This document shows positions 15,317 through 21,874 of a DNA stretch of 38,450 nt, in pieces. Numbering within the stretch: position 1 is the first letter of the stretch; every line of letters starts with the position of its first letter. The notes beneath the pieces were generated by a model. That model did no database searches and was not told the DNA's origin. It worked only from the letters and a program-made list of their open reading frames with translations. Made by a program: the position numbers and the translations under genes. The stretch is from an uncultured Kiritimatiellota bacterium (lineage in GTDB: Bacteria > Verrucomicrobiota > Kiritimatiellia > RFP12 > UBA1067): assembly GCA_934675625.1 (NCBI GenBank), contig CAKURH010000027.1, positions 1 through 38,450 of the forward strand, read 5' to 3'.

Positions 15317-16642
15317 CTAGCGACGAGAATCTTCCGGTGGTACCGCCAGCGAGAAGCCGTCGAGGCGCACGTCCTCGCAGTTGGCGACGTCCGCGAACTT
15401 CTTGACGACGCGGCCGACCGTGACGTCCTTCACGCGGATGCCGCGCGGCGGGAGGAGCGGGTCGCCCTCGAGCAGGATGCCGTAGTCGGCGACCTGCGCC
15501 GTGCAGTCGGAGATGTTGACGTTGCGGATGCGCGTGCGGCGCAGCTCGAAGTCGGGGAACTTGCCCCACTGCGCGCAGTATGACGTGAAGATGTTGAAGA
15601 CGCGAATCATCTTCTCGCCCGTGCAGTGATCCATCCAGACGTTCTCGACGAATCCGCCCCGACGCGGGCCCGTCTTGATGCGCAGCATCGAGAACGTGTC
15701 GGCGACGCGGCAGCGCGTCATCCACACGTTGCGCACGCCGCCCGAGAGTTCCGAGCCGATGCCGAGCAGCGAATGGCTCTGCACCATGTCGCAGTCGCGG
15801 ATGACCACGTTCTCCGTGCTGCGGCCGAGCCGCCAAGCGTCCGCGTTGCGCCCCGCCTTGAGGACGATGCCGTCGTCGCCCTGGTCGAAACGACAGTTCT
15901 CGATCAGCACGTTCTTCGTCATGTCGACGTCCACGCCGTCGTTGTTGTGCCCATGCGCGAACGTGTCGAGGTTGCGCACGACGCAGTTCTCGGAATGGTA
16001 GAGGTGAATCATCCAGAACGGCGACTCGCGGATCTTGAACCCGTCCAGCAACACGTTCCCGCAGCGGTTGAACTGGATGAGGTGCGGGCGCATGTGTGCG
16101 CGGTCGAGCGCGAGCAGCCGCCGCGCCGCCATCGGCGCGTTCGTCGAGCACCAGTAGTAGAGGTGTTCCGTCGCCTTCATGTGCTCGGGCGGACGGGCGA
16201 ACCAGGCTTTCCAGCGTTCCATGCGCGGCGCAATCGTCCCCGCGCCGGTGATGGCGACGTTCGTCACGCCGTAGGCGTAGAGGAGCGGCGAGTAGTTGTA
16301 GCACTCGATGCCCTCCCACGTCGTGTGGACTTCCGGGTAGTCGGCGGGGTCGTCCGTGAACGCGAGCGTCGCCCCGTCCGCGAGGTGCAGGTTGCAGTTG
16401 TTGCCGAAGCGGACGGCCCCCGTGAGCCAGTCACCCTTCGGCACGACGACGCGCCCGCCGCCGGACGCCTCGCACGCCCGCATGGCCTGCGCAAAGGCGT
16501 CCGTCGCCTTCACGCCCTCCCGCGCGCCGAAGTCGGTGATCGGGAAGTCGCGTGCGGCGAATTCGGGCACCGTGATGTCGAGCTTTCCGAACGGCGCGTC
16601 GGGAATCGTCAGCAGCGCGGCAAGCAGAAGCGTGAGAATCAT
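15317..16642 (-). CDS. GH28 family exported glycosidase (polygalacturonase-like)
   Basis: 441 residues with a short signal peptide (MILTLLLAALLTIPDA). A right-handed beta-helix pectinase: ITDFGAREGVKATDAFAQAM at the N-terminus, then NNDGVDVD (Asp235), DQGDDGIVLKAG (Asp256/257) and LRIKTG (Arg321, Lys323). These match the GH28 NTD, DD and RIK signatures. The family GHG motif reads GIGSE here, so the usual His is absent; this points to a branch other than classic endo-polygalacturonase, possibly an exo-acting or rhamnogalacturonan enzyme. It is transcribed from its own promoter at 16741-16746, and its ATG overlaps the stop of a 30-residue leader ORF. It lies upstream of the large operon but is separated from it by the operator element. 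Confidence 0.87.
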   Translation of the reverse strand: MILTLLLAALLTIPDAPFGKLDITVPEFAARDFPITDFGAREGVKATDAFAQAMRACEASGGGRVVVPKGDWLTGAVRFGNNCNLHLADGATLAFTDDPADYPEVHTTWEGIECYNYSPLLYAYGVTNVAITGAGTIAPRMERWKAWFARPPEHMKATEHLYYWCSTNAPMAARRLLALDRAHMRPHLIQFNRCGNVLLDGFKIRESPFWMIHLYHSENCVVRNLDTFAHGHNNDGVDVDMTKNVLIENCRFDQGDDGIVLKAGRNADAWRLGRSTENVVIRDCDMVQSHSLLGIGSELSGGVRNVWMTRCRVADTFSMLRIKTGPRRGGFVENVWMDHCTGEKMIRVFNIFTSYCAQWGKFPDFELRRTRIRNVNISDCTAQVADYGILLEGDPLLPPRGIRVKDVTVGRVVKKFADVANCEDVRLDGFSLAVPPEDSRR

Positions 16643-16731
16643 GCGCGTGTTCCTTTCGCATGTTGCACGGTCAGATGTCTGAGCGTGCGCAGGGTCTCGA
16701 AGTCGGCGATGTGGACGGCAATTGGTTTCAT
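16639..16731 (-). CDS. Possible 30-residue leader peptide upstream of the GH28 gene
   Basis: ATG 16731 lies 9 bases after the -10 box TATAAT, and the ORF ends in a TGA that overlaps the GH28 ATG (ATGA). The peptide begins MKPIAVHIADFETLRTLRHL. A near-perfect hairpin (16665-16688) sits inside it, just before the GH28 SD. This layout would suit translational coupling or attenuation. There is no SD for the peptide and no known homologue, so the coding call is tentative. Confidence 0.35.
   Translation of the reverse strand: MKPIAVHIADFETLRTLRHLTVQHAKGTRA
16665..16688 (-). promoter_or_regulatory. Hairpin just upstream of the GH28 ribosome-binding site
   Basis: Two 11-base arms (GCACGGTCAGA and TCTGAGCGTGC) pair at 10 of 11 positions around a 2-base centre. 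The hairpin ends about 10 bases before the AAAGGAAC SD of the GH28 gene. There is no U-tract, so it is not an intrinsic terminator; it could modulate translation. Confidence 0.45.
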
Positions 16732-16740
16732 GGTTTCGAC

Positions 16741-16749
16741 ATTATAGCA
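16741..16749 (-). promoter_or_regulatory. Extended -10 promoter of the GH28 gene
   Basis: The minus strand reads TGCTATAAT, an extended -10 box. No good -35 is visible. It belongs to the recurrent TGnTATAAT class of this window. Confidence 0.5.
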
Positions 16750-16892
16750 AAATCTGCCCCACCCCGCCTCGCCGCCCCTGAAAAGAAAATGGTCGGCGCG
16801 GACGGGACGGAGAGAACCGTGAATGTCCAGTTCGATCCTCGATAAAGCGATTGTCCATGTCTTGATGGCGTGAAGCGTTATGCGAAAAGATG

Positions 16893-16901
16893 TGCTATAA
16901 T
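16893..16901 (+). promoter_or_regulatory. Extended -10 promoter, probably leaderless
   Basis: TGCTATAAT ends only 6 bases before an ATG (TATAATACGCCCATG), so the transcript would start at or beside the start codon. The same layout occurs at 25163-25175 and 18318-18331. Confidence 0.5.
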
Positions 16902-16907
16902 ACGCCC

Positions 16908-17018
16908 ATGACTGTGAAAGTGACATTCCGCAAGGAACTGAGCGCAGAAGAGAAGAAGCTCGCCGAATGCGCACGTGCCGCGAGTCGCGATGCCGTGAAG
17001 GCCGCGCCTTGCGGCTAA
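16908..17018 (+). CDS. Small ORF, 36 residues, unknown
   Basis: Begins MTVKVTFRKELSAEEKKLAE, a charged sequence that could form a beta strand plus helix, and ends AVKAAPCG. It follows a good -10 box directly and has no SD, consistent with leaderless translation. After its stop another frame continues with similarly charged residues (KDEVLGRLKFAKENTKE), so this may be a slightly longer gene broken by a frameshift near 17005-17015. The DUF3795 gene starts 56 bases downstream and may be co-transcribed. Confidence 0.4.
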   Translation: MTVKVTFRKELSAEEKKLAECARAASRDAVKAAPCG

Positions 17019-17074
17019 GGACGAAGTGTTGGGGCGATTGAAGTTCGCGAAGGAAAACACGAAGGAGAATTCGC

Positions 17075-17419
17075 ATGAATCAACTCATTGCATGCTGCGG
17101 ACTGGACTGCGAGAAATGCGACGCCCGGATCGCAACGGTCACGGATGACAACGCCTTGCGCGAGAAGACCGCCGCCTTGTGGACAAAACTCAACGGGGTC
17201 ACGATTACGCCGGAAATGATCACCTGTACCGGCTGCCGCACCGAGGGTGCGAAGACGCCTTTTTGCGACAAGCTCTGCACGATACGCAGCTGCGTTCGGG
17301 AGAAAGGATGGGCGACCTGTGCCGACTGTCCGCAGATGGACGGATGTCCGACGCTAGGGCACATCGCCGCGAATAATCCATCGGTTCTTGAAAGGCTGAT
17401 GCGCAAGGAGGCCCGATGA
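17075..17419 (+). CDS. DUF3795 cysteine-rich protein
   Basis: 114 residues with AAGGAG about 7 bases before the ATG. The start MNQLIACCGLDCEKCDARIA is characteristic of DUF3795, followed by paired cysteines in ITCTGCRTEG, FCDKLCTIRSC and TCADCPQMDGCP. The cysteine spacing suggests a zinc- or iron-sulfur-binding fold; the molecular role of the family is unknown. No signal peptide is present, so it is cytoplasmic. It is one of only four plus-strand genes in the window, preceded by a small ORF with a strong -10 box, and shows no link to the glycan clusters. Confidence 0.8.
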   Translation: MNQLIACCGLDCEKCDARIATVTDDNALREKTAALWTKLNGVTITPEMITCTGCRTEGAKTPFCDKLCTIRSCVREKGWATCADCPQMDGCPTLGHIAANNPSVLERLMRKEAR

Positions 17420-17523
17420 AAGAGTCGAGAGGGTCAAGCTGAAAGACGCTGATGAAGACAGATTTCAAGCGTTATCGACCTCTGAACTGAAGCCTAGTCA
17501 ATTCCATCTTTCAGCAACATATA

Positions 17524-17564
17524 TCTCTGCGTCTCCTCGTCTCCGCAGCCTCCGTGTTAAGCGC
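17524..17564. repeat. REP-like CTCCGTG element, copy A (single arm)
   Basis: Degenerate tandem units of 8-9 bases (TCTCTGCG, TCTCCTCG, TCTCCGCAG, CCTCCGTG) ending CTCCGTGTTAAGCG. Its last 14 bases are the exact reverse complement of 21721-21734. The rest of 17420-17615 holds one strong hairpin (17574-17593, AGCGGCCC/GGGCTGCT around CTTC) and nothing recognisable as coding. Confidence 0.45.
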
Positions 17565-17615
17565 ACCCCACCTAGCGGCCCCTTCGGGCTGCTTCGCAGG
17601 GAGCGAATCATCTTT

Positions 17616-18218
17616 TTATGCTGAAGTCCTGTGAGCGCCTGGATTGAGCACCTTGTCGATGAGCGGCTGGGCGCGCGCCACGTCCGACGGATGGACGGCG
17701 ACGCACATCCGCGTACCCAAGCCACCATTCCCCCTCCAATGAAAGGCGGTGTCGATGACCGTCTGGCGCAACGCAAAGCGAATGCCCTCGGCCTCGAACA
17801 GCCGCACGAGTTCGTTCACCTCTAAAACCGAGGCATCCGGCACAAGCAGCACACCGTCCAGCGGTCGCGCGGACGCCTCACCTGGCTTTGTCGCCGAGGC
17901 GACCGTCCGCCCTTCATATCCGCGCGCGAAATCCGTCTCGCGACGGCGATTTCGCCAAAAGATGCACCACAAGGGAACCGTCACGCCAACGACAATGGCT
18001 CCGATCAGGAGAAAGAGTTGCCAGAACGGATCGTTCGGATCAATCGACAGGCACAAGCCCTCTTGCATCAGCGAGCCTTGTCCCGCGCGAACAAGTTTCA
18101 CGCCCGCCACAACGCACAGCGTGACAAGAAACGCCACAAGCGGCAACCGCGCCAACGCGCTCCACGTTGTCGAGTTCGCCGTCTCGTTCATTTCCATTTC
18201 GCCTCTGTCAACATTCAT
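17616..18218 (-). CDS. Two-TM membrane protein with C-terminal DUF2007-like domain
   Basis: 200 residues from ATG 18218, which has GAAGGAG 7 bases upstream. The frame is open to 18242, but that ATG lies inside the promoter -10 box and cannot be used. Two hydrophobic helices (LPLVAFLVTLCVVAGVKLV and FWQLFLLIGAIVVGVTVPLW) flank a short loop, followed by a basic RNRRR stretch that suggests a cytoplasmic C-terminus. The final 80 residues (VNELVRLFEAEGIRFALRQT, then MCVAVHPSDVARAQPLID) look like DUF2007, a small domain thought to act in signalling. No partner gene is obvious; it is divergent from marR. Confidence 0.65.
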   Translation of the reverse strand: MNVDRGEMEMNETANSTTWSALARLPLVAFLVTLCVVAGVKLVRAGQGSLMQEGLCLSIDPNDPFWQLFLLIGAIVVGVTVPLWCIFWRNRRRETDFARGYEGRTVASATKPGEASARPLDGVLLVPDASVLEVNELVRLFEAEGIRFALRQTVIDTAFHWRGNGGLGTRMCVAVHPSDVARAQPLIDKVLNPGAHRTSA

Positions 18219-18240
18219 TGCACGGACTCCTTCAGGAGGC

Positions 18241-18249
18241 ATTATAGCA
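18241..18249 (-). promoter_or_regulatory. Extended -10 promoter of the DUF2007-like gene
   Basis: The minus strand reads TGCTATAAT, 22 bases before the chosen ATG (18218). No clear -35 is visible. It shares the 112-base intergenic space with the divergent MarR promoter. Confidence 0.5.
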
Positions 18250-18293
18250 TAATCCGAACGCGGCGCAGTCGCCGGATAAGAAAGCGCACCCCC

Positions 18294-18323
18294 TTGACAT
18301 GGTTAGATATCTAATGATATACT
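18294..18323 (+). promoter_or_regulatory. MarR promoter with palindromic operator between -35 and -10
   Basis: Consensus -35 TTGACA (18294-18299), 18-base spacer, -10 TATACT (18318-18323). The spacer holds the perfect 12-base palindrome TTAGATATCTAA (18303-18314). This is a typical autorepression site for a MarR dimer. Only 7 bases separate the -10 from the ATG, so the mRNA is probably leaderless. Confidence 0.7.
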
Positions 18324-18330
18324 ACGCGCC

Positions 18331-18786
18331 ATGAACCACAACATGGGAATGCTGATCGCGCGTCTGCATGAACAGGCGCATCGCTGGCTCGTCGGCGAGC
18401 TGTCGCGGGCAGGGCTTTCGGGCCTTGCGCCGTCCCACGGAGACGTGCTGGCGCTCCTGTTCCTGCGCGGCGAGGCGACGATGCACGAGATCGCCGCGTT
18501 CGCGCACCGCACCCGTCCGACGATGACCGTCCTCGTCGACAAGCTTGCGGACAGGGGGCTTGTCGTGCGCGAGAAGTCCTCCGTGGACGCCCGCAGCCTC
18601 GTGGTGCGGCTGACCGCCGCCGGCGCGGCGTTGCGTCCCGCCTTTGAGGCCCTTTCGCGTCGCTACCGTGCGCGCCTCTACAAGGGTCTCTCCGCCGAAG
18701 AGGCCGTGACGCTTGAACGACTTCTCGAAAAAGTCTTGGCCAACCAAGAAACAAAACAGACAAAACAGAAAGGAACAAGGAAATGA
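18331..18786 (+). CDS. MarR family transcriptional regulator
   Basis: 151 residues, normal for MarR proteins. The winged-helix core is LSGLAPSHGDVLALLFLRGE, TMHEIAAFAHRTRPTMTVLV (recognition helix) and DKLADRGLVVREKSSVDARS (wing), flanked by dimerisation helices. The start at 18331 follows the -10 by 7 bases without an SD; in-frame ATGs at 18343 and 18349 also lack an SD. The stop overlaps the cupin start (ATGA), so the two are translationally coupled. By family analogy it is a small-ligand-responsive repressor controlling itself and the cupin gene; the ligand is unknown. The palindrome in its promoter supports autoregulation. Confidence 0.85.
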   Translation: MNHNMGMLIARLHEQAHRWLVGELSRAGLSGLAPSHGDVLALLFLRGEATMHEIAAFAHRTRPTMTVLVDKLADRGLVVREKSSVDARSLVVRLTAAGAALRPAFEALSRRYRARLYKGLSAEEAVTLERLLEKVLANQETKQTKQKGTRK

Positions 18787-19232
18787 AAGAAATCAAGACA
18801 ACAGCAGACCTTGCCAACGCCACGGCAATCGACTTCGGGCCGCTTGCCGAAATCAAGGACTACGTATTCGAACTCGGCCCCGAGGTGAAGATACCCGGAA
18901 AAGTGTTCGGCGGCGCGGCGATCAAGGCCGGCGGCGCGGATTTCTCCTTTCAGGTCTTCGCACCGGGAACGGAAGGGGGATTCTACCACACGCACAGGAA
19001 GAACGAGGAACTGTACTTCTTCCTTTCGGGCAAGGGCGAGTATCAGGTTGACGGCGTGAACATCCCCGTGAAGGAGGGAACCGTCATTCGCGTCGCGCCG
19101 AACGGGAAGCGCGCCGTCCGCAACACGGGCGACAAGCCGCTGACGATGCTCTGCGTCCAGTATGTCGCGGGGGCGGCTGGAAGCGTCAACGCCGCTGACG
19201 GCACGATTCTCAACGAGCCTGTGAAGTGGTGA
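18783..19232 (+). CDS. Cupin-domain protein
   Basis: 149 residues. Cupin motif 1 is clear: FYHTHRKNEELYFFLSGKG with His-x-His and Glu metal ligands. Motif 2 (APNGKRAVRNTG) keeps the Pro-x-Gly and Asn but lacks the usual His, so metal binding may use three ligands or be weaker. No signal peptide; cytoplasmic. The start has AAGGAA close upstream and overlaps the marR stop. Such MarR-cupin pairs are often involved in small-molecule sensing or stress responses, but the reaction cannot be read from sequence. Confidence 0.82.
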   Translation: MKEIKTTADLANATAIDFGPLAEIKDYVFELGPEVKIPGKVFGGAAIKAGGADFSFQVFAPGTEGGFYHTHRKNEELYFFLSGKGEYQVDGVNIPVKEGTVIRVAPNGKRAVRNTGDKPLTMLCVQYVAGAAGSVNAADGTILNEPVKW

Positions 19233-19321
19233 CCGGCGCAAGGGCCGCTTGCGAAACGAGTGCGCTGTGGTGGGCGGCGGTCGCATCCTGTGCCCGTTGG
19301 CCCGGCAACGCACTCGATAGA

Positions 19322-19388
19322 CTCACACGGGGTAACGGAGGCCCGGAGATCGGCTGGGACGCTCCGTGCCTCCGTGGCTCCGTGTGAG
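19322..19388. repeat. REP-like CACGGAG inverted repeat, copy B
   Basis: Two 27-base arms (19322-19348 and 19362-19388) match as reverse complements at 23 of 27 positions around a 13-base loop. Each arm has three ACGGAG-type units. It lies 90 bases after the cupin gene and could also act as a 3' stabilising hairpin. It belongs to the same family as 17524-17564 and 21721-21844. Confidence 0.6.
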
Positions 19389-19404
19389 ACCACTCTTGTT
19401 GTTT

Positions 19405-19928
19405 CTATAAGGACTCGACGAGCGGGCGAACCTTCTCAAGCCACTTCGCCTTCTCCGACTCAAAATAGACCGTTTCCGAACGATTGGTTTGCAGCGAATC
19501 CCAATAACACTTGGTCCGAACGCCTACACAGTCGCACGGCACGTACGCCTCACAGCACCTCTCGCCATAGCGGGCGACAAGCCCAATCTTGTCATGCTCC
19601 TCATTCGGCGCGAAGACATAGGCTAACTCGTCCGCCTCGTGCGGCGCGACATTCGGCGGCCACAGCGAAATCGCGCCGGCACAGTCGCCGCCCAGGGCCT
19701 CGAGGAAGCCGAAGATGTTGTGGCGCGAAAGGTTGCAGCACGGGGCCGAGCTTCCGGCGCACCTGGTCGGGCGGCAGAAGGTTCTCGAAGAAAATCGTCG
19801 TCCGGTCGGAGTCAAACGGCTCGGCCTGCAACGGCGCCGAACATCGATGCCGAGAACGGACAGCACCTTACGCCCTGCGCCTTGCGAACCTTGGCGACAA
19901 ATGCGCCGATCTCCTTCATGTCCGACAT
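19405..19928 (-). pseudogene. Degraded hipBA toxin-antitoxin remnant
   Basis: Three pieces on the minus strand. First, 19928-19812 starts MSDMKEIGAFVAKVRKAQGV, the opening of a HipB-type HTH antitoxin, then runs into unrelated sequence and stops after 38 residues. Second, near 19831-19740, AEPFDSDRTTIFFENLLPPD matches the N-terminal domain of HipA kinases. Third, after a one-base frame change near 19740, NIFGFLEALGGDCAGAISLW continues the same HipA domain. The remaining frame to 19405 (ending WLEKVRPLVESL) is not recognisable as HipA, and the HipA kinase core is absent. So most of hipB and hipA has been lost by deletion and frameshift. It is presumed non-functional. Confidence 0.7.
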
Positions 19929-20028
19929 TCTCGACCTTATCGTGATACCGAGCGGTACCATACCATAATCAAACCCCGCCCGTCAACCGCAAATGTTCCC
20001 GTTCGGGAACAGGAAGCGCCGCGACGTT

Positions 20029-21690
20029 TCACTTCTCGATCTTCACGTTGTCGCAGAAGTCGACGTCAAAGCCCGTCGCGCCCGTCGTGCTGTTCGCGCG
20101 CCAGACGAGGTTCGAGACGCTGCGCGCGTAGAGGAGCGGCCCGCGCGTCTGCTCGAAGACGTTCTCCTCGACGACGATGTTACGGTGGTAGCGCCGCCGC
20201 TGGGCCTTCAGATCCTTCACGTTCGGGTCAATCTGGATGACGCCCTTGCCCCGAACGAGCAGACAGTCGCGGAAGACGTTCCGCCGGATCGTCACGTCTT
20301 CGCACGCGCCGGACTCGTACCAGTCCCAGGCGTCCGCCGAGAGGTGCACGGCCTGTGCGGCAACGTGGTCGAAGAGATTCCCCTCGCAGACGACGCGGCC
20401 AGGCGTCGTGAAGAGCGTCGCGCGCGGCGACGAGTTCCGCACGATGTTGTTGCGGAAGTCGACGGATGGCTGCCAGTCGGCGTTCTCGACCGCATCCCCA
20501 GCGCCGAGGCCGTCCGGCAGCGGCGCGGACAGCGTGAGGTCGACGAGATCCGGCGCGCGCATCGTCACGCCCGTGACGACGACCGTCGCGTCCGACGGCT
20601 CCAGCGTGCGCCCCCGGATGCCGCGCAGTCGCTCGCCCGGCAGGAACACCTCGAAGCCGACGGACTGGTGATGCTTGTAGCGGCAGCGGATCTCGGTCGG
20701 CGACGGCATCGCCTCGACCTGAAGGCATGTCGAATGGACGTTGATCGCGTCGTCGACCATGCCCTCGAAGAGGCAGTTCTCGACGACGATCTTCCCGCGG
20801 CAGTTCGAGAAGTGCGTCGCGTCGGCCTGCAGCGAGGTCATCCGCCCCGTCTCCGCGCGCGCGAACGCGCCGGCCGTGCGGTCGGTCGCGCGCCCCGAGC
20901 CGCGCACCGTCACGTTCTCCGACCGCTGGGCAATGAGGCCCATCCCGGCGGCGGCGCGGATGACGCAGTCCTCCAGCACCGTGTCATGCGCCCGGTTGAG
21001 GTGGACGGCCGGATCGGGCCGCCAGCCGCTGCGCACGACCACGGCGTCGCCGGGCGCAAGCGGACGCGGAAACTTCTTCGGCCAGTCCTCGTCCAGCCGA
21101 TAGACGCCCGCACCCAGGTCGTCCGCCCGACCCGAGAACCACGCGCCGCCCTTGTAGGCGCGGTCGTGCGCGTCAAAGGCCTGCGCGAGCTTCGGATCCT
21201 TCTCCCAGCCCTCGCCGACGGCGACGAGATGCCCCTTCCCGTCGATCCGCATCGGGAACTGCTTCGGGTCGAACGAGAGGACGGGACGGCCGCCGTCGAA
21301 GCGGACGAACCGCGCCTCGCTGTAATACGGACGCTCCCAGTCGACGCCGATGCCCTTCAACGTCACGTTCCGCGTGTCCTGGAGCCCAAGGGCGATGCCC
21401 GCGCCGTGGAAGAGGAACTCGGCACGTCCGTCGCAGCGCAGAACGAGATTCGTGACGTGCGTGATTGGCAGGAAGACGCGGCGCGTGCCGGGGTGGTCAT
21501 GGTTGGAGACGTAGAACGACATCGCCGTCGTCGTGCGGAAGTGGTACGCGCCCGGCGCGAGACGGATCTCGCCGCCGCCCGCCGCGCGCACGCGGTCAAC
21601 CGCCGACAGGACGGCTTTCGTCATGTCATTCGTCCCCGTCGGCGCAAGGGCGATTTCAACAGTCGCAATCAGTAGATTCAGGATATTCAT
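20029..21690 (-). CDS. GH110 family alpha-galactosidase-like protein
   Basis: 553 residues, close to the usual GH110 length. A short hydrophobic N-terminus (MNILNLLIATVEIALA) may be a signal peptide. A right-handed beta-helix follows, with strong GH110 features: AMSFYVSNHDHPGTRRVFLP, AEFLFHG, DTRNVTLKGIGVDW, then HFSNCRGKIVVENCLFEGMV and DDAINVHSTCLQVE, with acidic Asp-Asp (DDAINVH) in the region where family catalytic residues occur. GH110 enzymes remove terminal alpha-1,3-linked galactose from blood-group-B, linear alpha-Gal or some algal glycans. It is a single gene bounded by the hipBA remnant downstream and a REP-like repeat upstream. There is no strong SD, so the start is less certain than the family call. 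Confidence 0.82.
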   Translation of the reverse strand: MNILNLLIATVEIALAPTGTNDMTKAVLSAVDRVRAAGGGEIRLAPGAYHFRTTTAMSFYVSNHDHPGTRRVFLPITHVTNLVLRCDGRAEFLFHGAGIALGLQDTRNVTLKGIGVDWERPYYSEARFVRFDGGRPVLSFDPKQFPMRIDGKGHLVAVGEGWEKDPKLAQAFDAHDRAYKGGAWFSGRADDLGAGVYRLDEDWPKKFPRPLAPGDAVVVRSGWRPDPAVHLNRAHDTVLEDCVIRAAAGMGLIAQRSENVTVRGSGRATDRTAGAFARAETGRMTSLQADATHFSNCRGKIVVENCLFEGMVDDAINVHSTCLQVEAMPSPTEIRCRYKHHQSVGFEVFLPGERLRGIRGRTLEPSDATVVVTGVTMRAPDLVDLTLSAPLPDGLGAGDAVENADWQPSVDFRNNIVRNSSPRATLFTTPGRVVCEGNLFDHVAAQAVHLSADAWDWYESGACEDVTIRRNVFRDCLLVRGKGVIQIDPNVKDLKAQRRRYHRNIVVEENVFEQTRGPLLYARSVSNLVWRANSTTGATGFDVDFCDNVKIEK

Positions 21691-21720
21691 TTCGATGTTC
21701 GCTTCAATGCGTGTTGCGTT

Positions 21721-21844
21721 CGCTTAACACGGAGTCACCGGAGGACAGGAGGCTCGGAGAACTGCGGAATCGTATCAGCAGCATCCTGACGCATATGCCC
21801 CCAACCTCCGTGTCTTCCATTCTCCGTTTTCTCCGTGTTCAGCG
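21721..21844. repeat. REP-like CACGGAG inverted repeat, copy C
   Basis: Outer arms 21721-21734 and 21831-21844 are reverse complements at 13 of 14 positions (CGCTTAACACGGAG against CTCCGTGTTCAGCG). Inner arms carry further degenerate CGGAG units. It fills the gap between the GH110 gene and the sialate esterase; no -10 box was recognised there. Confidence 0.55.
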
Positions 21845-21874
21845 CCGCAGGCATCTGTCTGTCGTAGGCATTGA

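Noticed and set aside
16732..17076. 145-residue minus-strand ORF reading into the GH28 start
   Set aside because: Only its last 30 codons lie downstream of the promoter; the upper part covers the divergent promoter and the small ORF and has no recognisable features.
17574..17593. Strong hairpin AGCGGCCC/GGGCTGCT as a terminator for the DUF3795 or DUF2007-like gene
   Set aside because: No U-tract follows directly on either strand; the nearest T5 on the plus strand is about 20 bases away. Recorded only as a hairpin.
18219..18242. Start of the DUF2007-like protein at 18242
   Set aside because: That ATG overlaps the -10 box TATAAT; the start at 18218 has a good SD.
19322..19388. CRISPR-like repeat array
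   Set aside because: Units are 8-9 bases and degenerate, arranged as one inverted repeat, without spacers or cas genes.
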